Below are positions 26,661 to 35,405 of a stretch of DNA of 64,000 nucleotides, one piece after another. Each line of letters begins with the position of its first letter. Position 1 is the stretch's first letter. Location of the stretch: contig CAUJHW010000005.1 of the NCBI GenBank assembly GCA_963205005.1, forward strand, positions 1-64,000, given 5' to 3'. The notes below the pieces were generated by a model that was not told the DNA's origin, did not search any database, and was given only the letters and a program-made list of their open reading frames with translations. A program made the translations under genes and the position numbers. This DNA is from Pseudomonadota bacterium. GTDB taxonomy: Bacteria; Pseudomonadota; Alphaproteobacteria; Caulobacterales; Caulobacteraceae.

Positions 26661-28169
26661 TCAATAGCCGGCGGCGGCCTCGGCGGCCTTCATGAACGGT
26701 TGCCGGAACCCCTGGCGCACATCGGACTGGACGCCGAACTCCATCAACCTGTCCTCGGCAGGCGTGTAGGCGGGCCAGGACTTTCCGCCGCAGGCCGGCC
26801 GGCCGTCGCGGGCGAAAGCCACCCAGCAGGCGTGGATCAGCGCCTCCATGCCCCGGTCCTCCTCGGTGATCATCCGTCCGGCCAGCTTCGAGCCTGTGCC
26901 GAAGACATAGATGATCTCGGCGCCGTGGGCCGCCCCGGGCACGCGGTCGCGCTGGGCGGTCGCCACATATGAGAAGTGGTACAGCCACGAGGGCGCACCA
27001 CCGGACGCGCGCGCCGCCACCCAGCGGGCCGGAGCCCCCATCACCACGTCGGTATAGGCGGCCTGGGCAGCAGCCTCCGGCGTGACCCCCTCGGTGAGAT
27101 ACAGCGCCCGCTGCTCCGGCTTCAGCCGCCCCAGCGCCACGGCCGGCGGAATCGGGAATGCCCGCATCAGCGAGGCCTCGAAACTGTTGCTGCCGATGAT
27201 CAGCGGCACGTCGATCGCACGCCCGGCGGCAAACGCCTTGCCGGGAGATTCCTTCAGCAGCCTTCCGTCCGCGACCGGGCCGATGGCGCCCGCTCCGCCC
27301 CCGCTCACGATCAGCTTGTCCACCGGCAGGCCGCGGAGCTGGGCTACGGCCGCGTCTGCGCCGGACAAGCCCGCCGCGCTCGCCATCGCGACGCCCCGGA
27401 CCTCCTCCTCGGCCAGGCCGGGCGCCGGCTGCCAGCCGCCGCCGGACTCCACGATCGCCTTGTCGAACAGCCCCTTGGCTGACGGCGTCGCCAGAAGCGC
27501 CAGGATGCTGGCCCCGCCCGCGGACTCGCCGAAAACCGTCACGTTGCGCGGGTCGCCGCCAAACGCAGCGATGTTCTTCCGCACCCAGTCCAGCCCTGCC
27601 ATCTGGTCCATCAGGCCATAGCTGGCCAGAGGCTCGGTGGGCTTCGCGGCCCGGGTCAGCGCCGGATGCGCGAAGTAGCCGAACGCGCCCAGCCGGTAGT
27701 TAAGGGTCACCAGCACCACGCCGTCCCGGGCGAACGCCCCGCCGTCATAGATCGGGCCGGCTCCGGACCCGAACCGGTGCGCGCCGCCGTGAATCCAGAC
27801 CATCACGGGGGCCGACTTCGCTCCCCTCGGCGAGAAGATGTTGAGGCTGAGGCAGTCCTCGCTCTGCGGACGGCCGCCGCCCGCGGCGGGAATGCCATCA
27901 GGACGCGCGCCCTGCACGCAGATCGGCCCGTAGTCGGCGGCGTCGCGGGGTTCGATCCAGGGCTGCGGCGGACGCGGAGGCGCCCAGCGGCCCTCGCCCG
28001 CGGCGGACGCGGCGAACGGGATGCCGCGGTACACCGAGGCTCCGTCCTCGATCACACCGCGCACTGGTCCCGATGTGGTGGAGGCGACAGGCCGTTCCTG
28101 GGCCACGGCGACACCGGCGGCGGCCATGAACAGGGCCAGCCCGGCCAGGCTGGAGATCACGCGCTTCAT
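26661..28169 (-). CDS. secreted type B carboxylesterase
   Basis: A 502-residue alpha/beta-hydrolase. The signal peptide is residues 1-24 (cleavage near GVAVAQE). The nucleophile is in GESAGG (TVFGESAGGAS), the oxyanion hole in VWIHGGAHRFG, and the usual EDCLSLNIF segment is present. ATG 28169 is chosen because it starts the signal peptide. It is the last gene of the TetR-controlled aromatic-degradation unit, 53 bp after tetR, so it may release an aromatic acid from an ester outside the cytoplasm; it could also be expressed on its own. Confidence 0.88.
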   Translation of the reverse strand: MKRVISSLAGLALFMAAAGVAVAQERPVASTTSGPVRGVIEDGASVYRGIPFAASAAGEGRWAPPRPPQPWIEPRDAADYGPICVQGARPDGIPAAGGGRPQSEDCLSLNIFSPRGAKSAPVMVWIHGGAHRFGSGAGPIYDGGAFARDGVVLVTLNYRLGAFGYFAHPALTRAAKPTEPLASYGLMDQMAGLDWVRKNIAAFGGDPRNVTVFGESAGGASILALLATPSAKGLFDKAIVESGGGWQPAPGLAEEEVRGVAMASAAGLSGADAAVAQLRGLPVDKLIVSGGGAGAIGPVADGRLLKESPGKAFAAGRAIDVPLIIGSNSFEASLMRAFPIPPAVALGRLKPEQRALYLTEGVTPEAAAQAAYTDVVMGAPARWVAARASGGAPSWLYHFSYVATAQRDRVPGAAHGAEIIYVFGTGSKLAGRMITEEDRGMEALIHACWVAFARDGRPACGGKSWPAYTPAEDRLMEFGVQSDVRQGFRQPFMKAAEAAAGY

Positions 28170-28222
28170 TCGGCTCTGTCCCCGCAACGAGACACCGATA
28201 ACGCAGCCGCCGCGCCTGTCGG

Positions 28223-28879
28223 TCAAGCCCGCGACGGACCCGCCCGCACCAGGTCATCGGCGGCCTGGGCGGCGATCGTTTCAGCTTCGGCGGATGGAAC
28301 CCCCAGTCCGCGGAGCAGCAGGGCAGAGATCTGCTGGGCCAGGCTGATCGCCAGCGGCAGCGACGGCTCGCGGCTGACCCGCGCCAGCGCCGCCTGGGTC
28401 ACGCCCATCACGAACACCAGAGCAGATTCCAGGGTCGCGATCGCGAAGCGGCCTGACGCGAGTCCGGCCGTCAGGTCATCGATGAGGCCGCGGTTCAGGC
28501 GGACGTTCGTGCTGACCAGCGCGCCGGACACCCGAACCAGCACGCGCGCCCTTTCAGGTTCGTCCACGGCGAAGCGGACATAGACGCAGGTCGCCCGCAC
28601 CATTCGCCGGGCAGGATCCTCGACGCCGGCATTGGCGGCGTCGACCGCCTTCTCGATACCCGCGCGGATCTCGGCTGTGACCGCCCCTACCAAGGCCTCG
28701 CGATCGGCGAAGTGATTGTAGAAGCTGCCCTTGGCCACCCCGGCGGCCTGGACGATGTCGTCGATGGCCACGGCGTCCACCGGCCGCTCGGCGAAGAGCT
28801 CACGGCCCGCGCGGATCAGGGCCTCGCGGGTGCGGGCGCCGCGTCCGGTCGGGGGCGGTGAGGCGGTTGAAGGACTCAT
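28223..28879 (-). CDS. TetR family transcriptional regulator
   Basis: A 218-residue repressor with an N-terminal HTH (RTREALIRAGRELFAERPVDAVAIDDIVQAAGVAKGSFYNHFADREALV) and a divergent ligand-binding C-terminal domain. It lies 17 bp after the hydroxylase gene within the minus-strand unit, so it is likely co-transcribed with the genes it controls. The perfect palindrome at 32143-32156 over the first gene's start codon is the best candidate operator. Start ATG 28879; no strong ribosome site. Confidence 0.9.
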   Translation of the reverse strand: MSPSTASPPPTGRGARTREALIRAGRELFAERPVDAVAIDDIVQAAGVAKGSFYNHFADREALVGAVTAEIRAGIEKAVDAANAGVEDPARRMVRATCVYVRFAVDEPERARVLVRVSGALVSTNVRLNRGLIDDLTAGLASGRFAIATLESALVFVMGVTQAALARVSREPSLPLAISLAQQISALLLRGLGVPSAEAETIAAQAADDLVRAGPSRA

Positions 28880-28896
28880 GATGGTCTTGAGGGGTA

Positions 28897-30342
28897 TCAG
28901 GCCACCCCCGCGACCGCGAGGCCCGGCGCACGCGCCGACCACGCGGCCGCCAGCACAGCTGCGTCGCCGGTCCCGAAGACATAGCGGTCGGGCCGGACCA
29001 GGACAGCCTCGGCCCCCTGCTTCTCGAGCCAGTCGGACAACGCTGCGCGATAGGGCGCCAGACGGGCGGCGTTGAGGTCAGCGCGGCCGATCAGCCAGGG
29101 TCCGGCGCCGAGAACATCATCCAGACCACGGTCGTCAGCCCAGGGCTGGAAGAACAGGGTCCCGGCGGCCGGGCTTCCGGGCAGGAGACAACCGGGACCA
29201 AGCGGCGGCGGGCTGAAGCTGGGCAGCGGCGGCTTCGGTCCCGGGCCGATCATGGCCGCGTCACGGGCGGCGGCGGCCTCCGGGTCCAGAGTGCAGACCA
29301 GCCGCCCCATGCCGATCGCCAGCTCGATGAACGCCCGCACATGCGGCTCGCGCTCGGACTGGTAGGTGTCGAGCAGGGCGGGGTCGGCCCCCTCCAGCAC
29401 CGCAGCCAGCTTCCAGGCCAGGTTGGCCGCGTCACGCAGGCCCGCGCACATGCCCTGCCCCGCGAACGGCGGCGTCTGGTGTGCGGAGTCGCCGGCCAGA
29501 ATCACTCGTCCCTGCCGCCACCGGTTCGCCACCAGCCCGTGAAAGCGATAGACAGCCCGGCGTTCGATCTCGATGTCACCGCAGTCCCACGCCGCGACCA
29601 GCGGCAGGATGAAGTCGTCGGCCAGCACCTGCTCGGCCGTCTCGCCCGGCAGCAGCATGAATTCCCAGCGGTGGCGTCCCGGGCCCATCAGCACGCAGGT
29701 GGTCGGGCGGGCCGGATCGCAGATCTGCAGGTTCACGTCCGGAACCCGCGCACCCTCGTTCACGCGGACATCGATCACCAGCCAGGGTTCATCGAAGCCA
29801 TAGTCGAAAAGTCCGCCACCCAGGGCCGCGCGCACCGCGCTGGAGCCGCCGTCGCAGCCGACCAGGAAACGTGCCCGCACCGTCTGCCGGCCGCCCGGTC
29901 CCTCCAGTGTCGCCACAACGCCTTCGGCATCCTCGATATAGCCGGTGAAACGCACGCCGATGCGCGTCTCGACCTTCGGATCGGCGGCCACCTTGGCGCG
30001 CAGGGCGTGTTCGAGGCCGGGCTGATGGAACATGTAGCTGGCCCGCCACCCTGACGGCGAGCCGCCTGCCGAGCCTTCCATACGCATCAGCACCCGGCCG
30101 TCGGCGGCGCGGAATTCATAGGCCGGGGCCGGCCGGGCGTGCTGGCTTACCGCCTCGGTGACGCCCAGCTGCTGGAACAGCCGCATGATCTCATGGTCGA
30201 AGTGGGCGGCGCGGGGCAGCGGATAGACCTCGGGGTCCTTCTCCACCACCAGCACCGAAACGCCCAGGTCCCCCAGCAGGGCGGCCAGGGCCGCCCCCAC
30301 AGGGCCAAGGCCCACGATCAGCACATCGCAGTCGGCGGCCAT
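28897..30342 (-). CDS. FAD-dependent aromatic hydroxylase (MhpA-like)
   Basis: A 481-residue class A flavoprotein monooxygenase. The FAD Rossmann motif is VGLGPVGAALAALLG near the N-terminus, the DG motif lies in VGCDGGSSAVR, and the GD motif in ILAGDSAHQTPPFAGQGMCAGLRDA. It resembles 3-(3-hydroxyphenyl)propionate hydroxylases, which use NAD(P)H and O2 to add an ortho hydroxyl before ring cleavage. It is 10 bp after the FAH-family gene. The phenolic substrate is not determined. Confidence 0.9.
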   Translation of the reverse strand: MAADCDVLIVGLGPVGAALAALLGDLGVSVLVVEKDPEVYPLPRAAHFDHEIMRLFQQLGVTEAVSQHARPAPAYEFRAADGRVLMRMEGSAGGSPSGWRASYMFHQPGLEHALRAKVAADPKVETRIGVRFTGYIEDAEGVVATLEGPGGRQTVRARFLVGCDGGSSAVRAALGGGLFDYGFDEPWLVIDVRVNEGARVPDVNLQICDPARPTTCVLMGPGRHRWEFMLLPGETAEQVLADDFILPLVAAWDCGDIEIERRAVYRFHGLVANRWRQGRVILAGDSAHQTPPFAGQGMCAGLRDAANLAWKLAAVLEGADPALLDTYQSEREPHVRAFIELAIGMGRLVCTLDPEAAAARDAAMIGPGPKPPLPSFSPPPLGPGCLLPGSPAAGTLFFQPWADDRGLDDVLGAGPWLIGRADLNAARLAPYRAALSDWLEKQGAEAVLVRPDRYVFGTGDAAVLAAAWSARAPGLAVAGVA

Positions 30343-30352
30343 GGGTTGGGTC

Positions 30353-31198
30353 CTAGGCGCAGGGGTTCTCGATGGCGCCGAGGCCATCGATCTCGATCCG
30401 GACGACGTCGCCCGGTCGCAGGAACTTCGGTGGCTTCATCGCCGCCCCGATCCCGCCCGGCGTGCCGGTGTAGATCAGGTCGCCGGGTTCCAGGGTCATG
30501 GCCTGCGACAGGTGGGCGACCTGGTCCCAGACGTCGAACACCAGATGGCGGGTGTTGGAATCCTGTCGGGGTTCGCCATTGACGAAGGCGCGGATGCCCA
30601 GAGCGTGCGGGTCGGCCACCTCGTCGGCGGTCGTGATCCAGGGGCCGAAGGGCGCGTGGGTGTCGAACGACTTGCCCAGCGTCCACTGAGGCGTGCTGTG
30701 CTGCCAGCGCCGCTCGGTGCCATCGTTGCCGACGCAGTAGCCGAACACCGCGGCCGCGGCGTCGTCCCGGGCGATATGCCGGCCGCCGGCGCCAATCACG
30801 GCCACCATCTCGGCCTCATAATCGGCGAAGCCGCCCTCGGGCGCTTCCATGGCGTCGAACGGGCCGTTGGCGGCGCTGGGCGCCTTGGCGAACCACACCT
30901 GCTTGTCCGGCGCGGCCATGCCGCTCTCCTCGATGTGGTCGGCATAGTTCAGGCCGATGGCGAAGATCTTCCCCGGCCGCGGGATCGGGGCCAACAGGCG
31001 CACTTCGGCAAGGGCCAGGGTGTTCGGGGCGCTGTCGCTGATCCGGCGGACTTCAGCCTCGATGGTGGGCCAGGCGGCGATCAGCCCGATCATGGTCGCA
31101 GGCAGGCCCGGCGCGGCGCGCGACAGCGGGACGATCCGGTCGCCCTGGACGAGGCCGAGTTCCGGCGTGCCCCCGGCGGTGAAGGTGGCGAGTTTCAT
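30353..31198 (-). CDS. fumarylacetoacetate hydrolase family protein
   Basis: A 281-residue FAH-fold enzyme. IFAIGLNYADHIEESG, the metal ligands in DYEAEMVAVIG (Glu) and the C-terminal GDLIYTGTPGGIGAAMKPPKFLRPGDVV are diagnostic. These enzymes hydrolyse or decarboxylate 2-oxo or enol acids downstream of ring cleavage. It sits between the dioxygenase and hydroxylase genes with 15-bp and 10-bp gaps, so it is the likely processing enzyme of the ring-cleavage product. Confidence 0.92.
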   Translation of the reverse strand: MKLATFTAGGTPELGLVQGDRIVPLSRAAPGLPATMIGLIAAWPTIEAEVRRISDSAPNTLALAEVRLLAPIPRPGKIFAIGLNYADHIEESGMAAPDKQVWFAKAPSAANGPFDAMEAPEGGFADYEAEMVAVIGAGGRHIARDDAAAAVFGYCVGNDGTERRWQHSTPQWTLGKSFDTHAPFGPWITTADEVADPHALGIRAFVNGEPRQDSNTRHLVFDVWDQVAHLSQAMTLEPGDLIYTGTPGGIGAAMKPPKFLRPGDVVRIEIDGLGAIENPCA

Positions 31199-31213
31199 GT
31201 GACGTCCTTCGGC

Positions 31214-32149
31214 TCAGCCCATGGTCGGCGGCGGGGTGGGTCCCCACTGCACGCCCAGCAGGTCCTGGAGGGTGGCGGTGCTGGAGCCGTCGGCGGCGGT
31301 GAACAGGTCGCCGTCGGTCCAGTGTTCCAGGGTGTGGCCCCAGGGGTCGCGCCAGTAGTCGAACACCTGGCTGCCCAGGATGTGACGCCCGACGCCCCAT
31401 TCGGCGGTGCGGCCGGCCGCCTTCAGGCGATCGTGGCCGGCCATCAGGTCGTCGACGTCGGCCACCTCGAAGGCGGCGTGGTTGAACCCCGACCCCTTCG
31501 GGCTCTGGATCATGAACAGGCTGTGGTGGTCGGTGGGCGTGTCGCCCCGGTCGCAGCGGAAGAACGCGCCGATGGAGAACTCCGGCGTCAGGGCGATCTC
31601 GTCGGAGGTGATCAGGCCGAAGCGGTCCTTGTACCAGCGCTCGCTGGCGCGGAAGTCGCTGACGTTCAGCACGATGTGGCCCAGGCGCACCACGTGTGCC
31701 GGACCCTGTCCGGTGCGCTTGGTCTGCCGCAGGCGATCGCGGCCCGCGGCGTTGTTCCAGGGCGCCCGGCGGGGCAGGTCCAGCGGATCGACCGGCGCCT
31801 GGCCCGCGACCACCTCGACCGTGCGGCCGTCGGGATCGGTCAGGATAACCACCTGGCCGCCGCCTGGCGCCTCGAAGGGACGCACCTCCGCCCCCTCGGC
31901 CTCGGCCAGTGTCCGCAGGTCGGCGACGGACGCCGCGCGCAGGCCCAGGCCGGAGAAGCCCGCTTCACCCTCTTCGGTGACGTGGACAAAGGGTGCGGTT
32001 CCCGATCCCCGCCCGTAGAGCCGCCCATCCGGCCCTTCGAAGGGGATCAGACCGAAGTCGGTCAGGAACTGGCGCATCTCGGCCAGGTCCGGAGCGGAGA
32101 AGCGGACGTGCGACACGTCCTCGATCTTGATGAGACTTGAAGTGACCAT
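31214..32149 (-). CDS. VOC-family extradiol (meta-cleavage) dioxygenase
   Basis: A 311-residue two-domain vicinal-oxygen-chelate protein. Fe(II) ligands can be read in the second domain: His in RLGHIVLNVSDF, His in GFNHAAFEV and Glu in HTLEHW. The first domain (SHVRFSAPDLAEMRQFL) is structural, as in 2,3-dihydroxybiphenyl dioxygenases. The chosen start, ATG 32149, has no Shine-Dalgarno sequence and lies inside a perfect palindrome. The frame is open upstream to 32329 but without family sequence. First gene of the catabolic unit; the catechol substrate is unknown. Confidence 0.87.
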   Translation of the reverse strand: MVTSSLIKIEDVSHVRFSAPDLAEMRQFLTDFGLIPFEGPDGRLYGRGSGTAPFVHVTEEGEAGFSGLGLRAASVADLRTLAEAEGAEVRPFEAPGGGQVVILTDPDGRTVEVVAGQAPVDPLDLPRRAPWNNAAGRDRLRQTKRTGQGPAHVVRLGHIVLNVSDFRASERWYKDRFGLITSDEIALTPEFSIGAFFRCDRGDTPTDHHSLFMIQSPKGSGFNHAAFEVADVDDLMAGHDRLKAAGRTAEWGVGRHILGSQVFDYWRDPWGHTLEHWTDGDLFTAADGSSTATLQDLLGVQWGPTPPPTMG

Positions 32150-32156
32150 TTGGTCA
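32143..32156. promoter_or_regulatory. perfect palindromic operator over the dioxygenase start codon
   Basis: TGACCA and TGGTCA form perfect arms with a 2-bp centre, and the dioxygenase ATG (32147-32149 on the minus strand) lies within them. The form is typical of TetR-family operators, and a tetR gene is in the same unit. Upstream on the minus strand, TTGCGA and CAATCT are spaced 17 bp, placing transcription start at or next to the ATG. Binding and promoter are inferred. Confidence 0.55.
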
Positions 32157-32343
32157 GATTGAAGCAAGCCCCGATCGTTCGCAAGGGAAATTTCCAGGTC
32201 GGCTGATGACGGTCTCGTCAGTTTTGCCACAATCAGATTCAGTGGCAGTATGAATGTCACTAGTCTGTGTTGCCGGGACGCAGGGTCGGCTATGGTCGGC
32301 CGGCGCCTTTCCGGCGTCGTCCGCCGCAACAGGTCTTCACGCC

Positions 32344-33831
32344 ATGCGCATCTCCAAGGCTATCGTCACCCTCTTCGGCGCGCTGTTCGGCGCCCTGGGC
32401 GTCGGCTTCTGGCTGGCCCCCGAGCGGCTCGCCCAGCGCTTCGATCTCCAGGCGCTCGGCGTCGCCGGGCTCTCGACCCTGCGCGCCGACATGGGCGGGG
32501 CATTCCTGACGCTCGCGTTCCTCTGCCTTGTCGGCGCCTGGATGAAGCGTCGGGCCCTGCTGATCGCCGCGGCGGGCGTGCTCAGCCTGATCGTCGTCGG
32601 TCGGATACTGGCCTTCGCCATCACCGGCAGCCCAGCGGCCATGGGCGCGAACATGGTGGTTGAGGTCGCCGCGGTGATCGCCCTGCTCGTGCACGCACGC
32701 GCCCTTGCCCGCATGCAGGCGGCCGAGGCACGGCCCGTCCGGCCGGTCCGCGCGCTGGTCATCGGCGCACTCATCATCGGCGCGCTTGGAGCCGGCCTGT
32801 CGGTCGCCGCGCACAATCCGAAGGTTCAGGACGCCCTCGTGGCGAAGGCCGTGCGGACCCAGGTTCAGCGCACCAACAAGGCCCTGCTGGGCGACGACGC
32901 CCTGCGCGTGGCGATCTGCGGCAGCTCCGCGCCGCTCCCGAGCCCCGACCGCGCCAAGGCCTGCGTGGCGGTGATGGCCGGCGGCAAGGTCTACATTGTC
33001 GACAGTGGTCCGGAGTCGACCAAGAACCTGATGCGCTGGTCCCTCCCCCTGGACCAGGTGGGCGGAGTGCTGCTCACCCACTTCCACTCAGATCACATCG
33101 GCGACCTGGGCGAACTGAACCTGCAGAGCTGGGTGCAGGGCCGCGCCGCGCCGATGCCTGTGTATGGCGGCCCGGGGGTCGAGCAGGTGGTCGCCGGCTT
33201 CAACGCCGCCTACGCCCAGGACGAGGTCTATCGCGTGGCCCATCACACGGCCCAGCTGCTGCCGCCCTCCGCCGGAACCATGATCGCGCGGCCGATCGCC
33301 ATGCCGACAGAAGCACAGCCGCACACCGCCGTGTTGCTGGACGACGGCCGGATGCGGATCACCGCCATCGAGACCAATCATGCGCCGGTGAAGCCCGCCT
33401 ACGCCTACCGGTTCGACTACCGCGGTCGCTCGGTGGTGATCACCGGCGACACCACGGCCTGGGCGCCGCTGGTTGAGGCCTCACGCGGCGCCGACGTGAT
33501 GGTGTCCGAGGCGATGAACCGCGAGATGGTCGCCGCCCTGCAGAAGGTCACGGGCGAGACCGGCCGGCCACGCGTCTCTCACATCATGCACGACATCCAG
33601 AGCTATCACCTGTCGCCAACCGAGGCGGCGACCATGGCCAACGCCGCGGGTGTGAAGCTGCTGGTGTTCTATCACCTGCTGCCCGCGCCGGATAACGCGG
33701 TCCTGCGCACGGTGTTCACGCGCGGGGTCGACGAGGTGCGGAAGGGCCGCTGGGACCTGTCCAGCGACGGCAGCCTCTACACCCTGCCGGTAGGATCGAC
33801 GGACGTGCTGGTAGGCCGGGTGGCCTACTAG
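32344..33831 (+). CDS. membrane domain (DUF4345-like) fused to an RNase Z-like MBL hydrolase
   Basis: A 495-residue protein with two parts. Residues 1-160 hold four to five hydrophobic segments with the DUF4345-like string GVGFWLAPERLAQRF. A further TM lies near 165. The rest is an MBL-fold hydrolase: HFHSDHIGDLGELN, ITGDTTAW, and His-rich SHIMHDIQSYHLSP and FYHLLP. The catalytic domain probably faces the periplasm. This looks like a gene fusion; substrate unknown. ATG 32344 starts the first TM. The stop shares CTAG with the convergent small gene. Confidence 0.83.
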   Translation: MRISKAIVTLFGALFGALGVGFWLAPERLAQRFDLQALGVAGLSTLRADMGGAFLTLAFLCLVGAWMKRRALLIAAAGVLSLIVVGRILAFAITGSPAAMGANMVVEVAAVIALLVHARALARMQAAEARPVRPVRALVIGALIIGALGAGLSVAAHNPKVQDALVAKAVRTQVQRTNKALLGDDALRVAICGSSAPLPSPDRAKACVAVMAGGKVYIVDSGPESTKNLMRWSLPLDQVGGVLLTHFHSDHIGDLGELNLQSWVQGRAAPMPVYGGPGVEQVVAGFNAAYAQDEVYRVAHHTAQLLPPSAGTMIARPIAMPTEAQPHTAVLLDDGRMRITAIETNHAPVKPAYAYRFDYRGRSVVITGDTTAWAPLVEASRGADVMVSEAMNREMVAALQKVTGETGRPRVSHIMHDIQSYHLSPTEAATMANAAGVKLLVFYHLLPAPDNAVLRTVFTRGVDEVRKGRWDLSSDGSLYTLPVGSTDVLVGRVAY

Positions 33832-34079
33832 GCGTCGTAGGTCCGCACGGTATGGGCCACGTGGAAGCATCCCGAATGCGACAGCACGATCCAGTCACCG
33901 CTGTGGGCCACGACCGGGCCTTCGGGGGTAAGCACCTGGACGGCGCTGGCCTCGGACACGGATCTGGCTTCGTCGCCGAGCCACTGCCAGAGCACGGCCC
34001 AGTTCTTCTGGTCGTGCGCCGGGGGGACCCGGAGCGCGGCGCCGTGGTCGAAGGGGGGATGCAGGCGGATGACTGACAT
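33828..34079 (-). CDS. small hypothetical protein (83 aa)
   Basis: An 83-residue soluble protein I do not recognise by name. It has HDQKNWAVLWQWLGDEARSV followed by VVAHSGDWIVLSHSGCFHVA. The GDWIV-type strand resembles small phage-like or housekeeping proteins of unknown function. It ends on the CTAG shared with the MBL gene. It is divergent from the XRE regulator across about 210 bp. Coding bias and the precise stop overlap favour a real gene. Confidence 0.6.
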   Translation of the reverse strand: MSVIRLHPPFDHGAALRVPPAHDQKNWAVLWQWLGDEARSVSEASAVQVLTPEGPVVAHSGDWIVLSHSGCFHVAHTVRTYDA

Positions 34080-34291
34080 TGGCCTCGGGAATCGCAACGC
34101 GGTACCGGGAGACTTCGGCCCTGTTTCGGTCACCAAGAGCTTAACTGCGCGGCATTCGAACGCAGTCCGCCTGGTTGAACGCTGTTCCCCTCAGGGCTGA
34201 AAATGCTTTGCAGACCCTGGAACAAAGGATTTTAGTCGCAACTTGGACTTGCGGTGTCGGACGGGGACAGCGCGCAATGGAGGATTTGCAG

Positions 34292-34714
34292 ATGGTGGAG
34301 GTGTCCACAAAGGCGCCTGATCCGATGGACATCGCGCTCGGGGCCGCGGTGCGTATTCGTCGTCGAACGATCGGGATGTCGCAGGAGGCTCTGGCCGAAC
34401 AATGCGGGGTCAGCTTCCAGCAGATCCAGAAATACGAGAACGGCGCCAACCGGATTTCCTTCTCGCGCCTCGTGCAGATTTCCCGCGCGCTGCGCTGCCG
34501 GGTCACTGACCTGATGGATGTCTTCGACGGCGCCGACAAGGAAACCGCCGAGGACCTGGACCTGCTCACGCGCATGCGCACGCCGGGCGCGCTCGAGCTG
34601 CTCACCGCCTTCGAGAAGCTGGCGCCTGACGTCCGCAGCTCGCTGGTGGGGCTGGTCCGCGCGCTGACATCGCAACAGGCGGCCGCGGCGGCCAAGCTGG
34701 CCGTTCACGCCTGA
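34292..34714 (+). CDS. XRE-family helix-turn-helix regulator
   Basis: A 140-residue DNA-binding protein. The HTH is IGMSQEALAEQCGVSFQQIQKYENGANRISFSRLVQISRAL (about residues 30-70). The helical C-terminal part includes LLTAFEKLAPDVRSSLVGLVRAL, a likely dimerisation segment. GGAGGA (34279-34284) is ideally spaced for ATG 34292; an in-frame ATG at 34277 is possible. The 212-bp upstream region is AT-richer than its surroundings and probably holds the promoter. Targets are unknown. Confidence 0.9.
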   Translation: MVEVSTKAPDPMDIALGAAVRIRRRTIGMSQEALAEQCGVSFQQIQKYENGANRISFSRLVQISRALRCRVTDLMDVFDGADKETAEDLDLLTRMRTPGALELLTAFEKLAPDVRSSLVGLVRALTSQQAAAAAKLAVHA

Positions 34715-34735
34715 CACCTGTTCCCGGGCACTGAA

Positions 34736-34768
34736 CGAAATGGCCGGGCGCCTCGCCCGGCCATTTCG
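34736..34768. terminator. bidirectional hairpin between xre and tlpA
   Basis: Perfect 15-bp stem (34736-34750 with 34754-34768) and a 3-nt loop, in the 64-bp gap between two convergent genes. There is no T-run on either strand, but stem strength and position make a shared terminator very likely. Confidence 0.75.
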
Positions 34769-34778
34769 CATTGCGGCC

Positions 34779-35405
34779 TCAGCCCGCAGCCAGCACCTTG
34801 TCGACGAGCGCCCGGGCCTCGGGGCCCGACCAGTCGGCCTCGCCGGCCACCCGCGCCTTTTCCAGGCCGTCGCGACCGTAGATCACCGTCGTCGGCGCAC
34901 CGGGCGCATTGACCTTGAACGGCAGCTTCATCTCGCGGTCGTGGTAGAACTTCAGCGGATCGTGACGGGCGATGAACAGCCGGGCCTTCGTCGCCGAGGT
35001 CTCGGAGTCGATGCTGACCGTCACCACCTCGACATCCTTGCCCGCATATGCGGCCTGCAGCTTGGCCAGGGTCGGCATCTCGGCGACGCAGGGCGCGCAC
35101 CAGGTGGCCCAGATGTTCAGCACTACGACCTTGCCCTTCAGGTCGGCGATCTTCATCGGCTTGCCGCTGGAATCGAAGAACGTGTAGTCGGGCGACGGGA
35201 CTGGCCCCGTCGCCATCGTCAGCTTCTCGGACATCGGCTTGACCGCCGCGGCCGGGGTCGCGACAGGCACGGTCGGCGGCGTCTTGGTGGATGACTGCGC
35301 CATGATGTAGACAACCGCCGCGACGCCCACGAGGGCGGCGCCCCAGAGGGCCCCTCTCAGGACCCCGCTCCTGGGCTTTACGGACGCCTGCGGACCTTCG
35401 CTCAT
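34779..35405 (-). CDS. TlpA-family thiol:disulfide oxidoreductase
   Basis: A 208-residue membrane-anchored thioredoxin-like protein. One N-terminal TM (about residues 16-38) is followed by a Thr/Pro/Ala linker and a TlpA/ResA-type domain with the CxxC active site in [17 protein letters not shown] and the cis-Pro region in [11 protein letters not shown]. Likely a periplasmic disulfide reductase, for example in cytochrome c maturation. Its ATG is directly back to back with the argH ATG (CATATG), leaving no intergenic spacer, so each promoter must lie inside the other gene. Confidence 0.9.
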   Translation of the reverse strand: MSEGPQASVKPRSGVLRGALWGAALVGVAAVVYIMAQSSTKTPPTVPVATPAAAVKPMSEKLTMATGPVPSPDYTFFDSSGKPMKIADLKGKVVVLNIWATWCAPCVAEMPTLAKLQAAYAGKDVEVVTVSIDSETSATKARLFIARHDPLKFYHDREMKLPFKVNAPGAPTTVIYGRDGLEKARVAGEADWSGPEARALVDKVLAAG

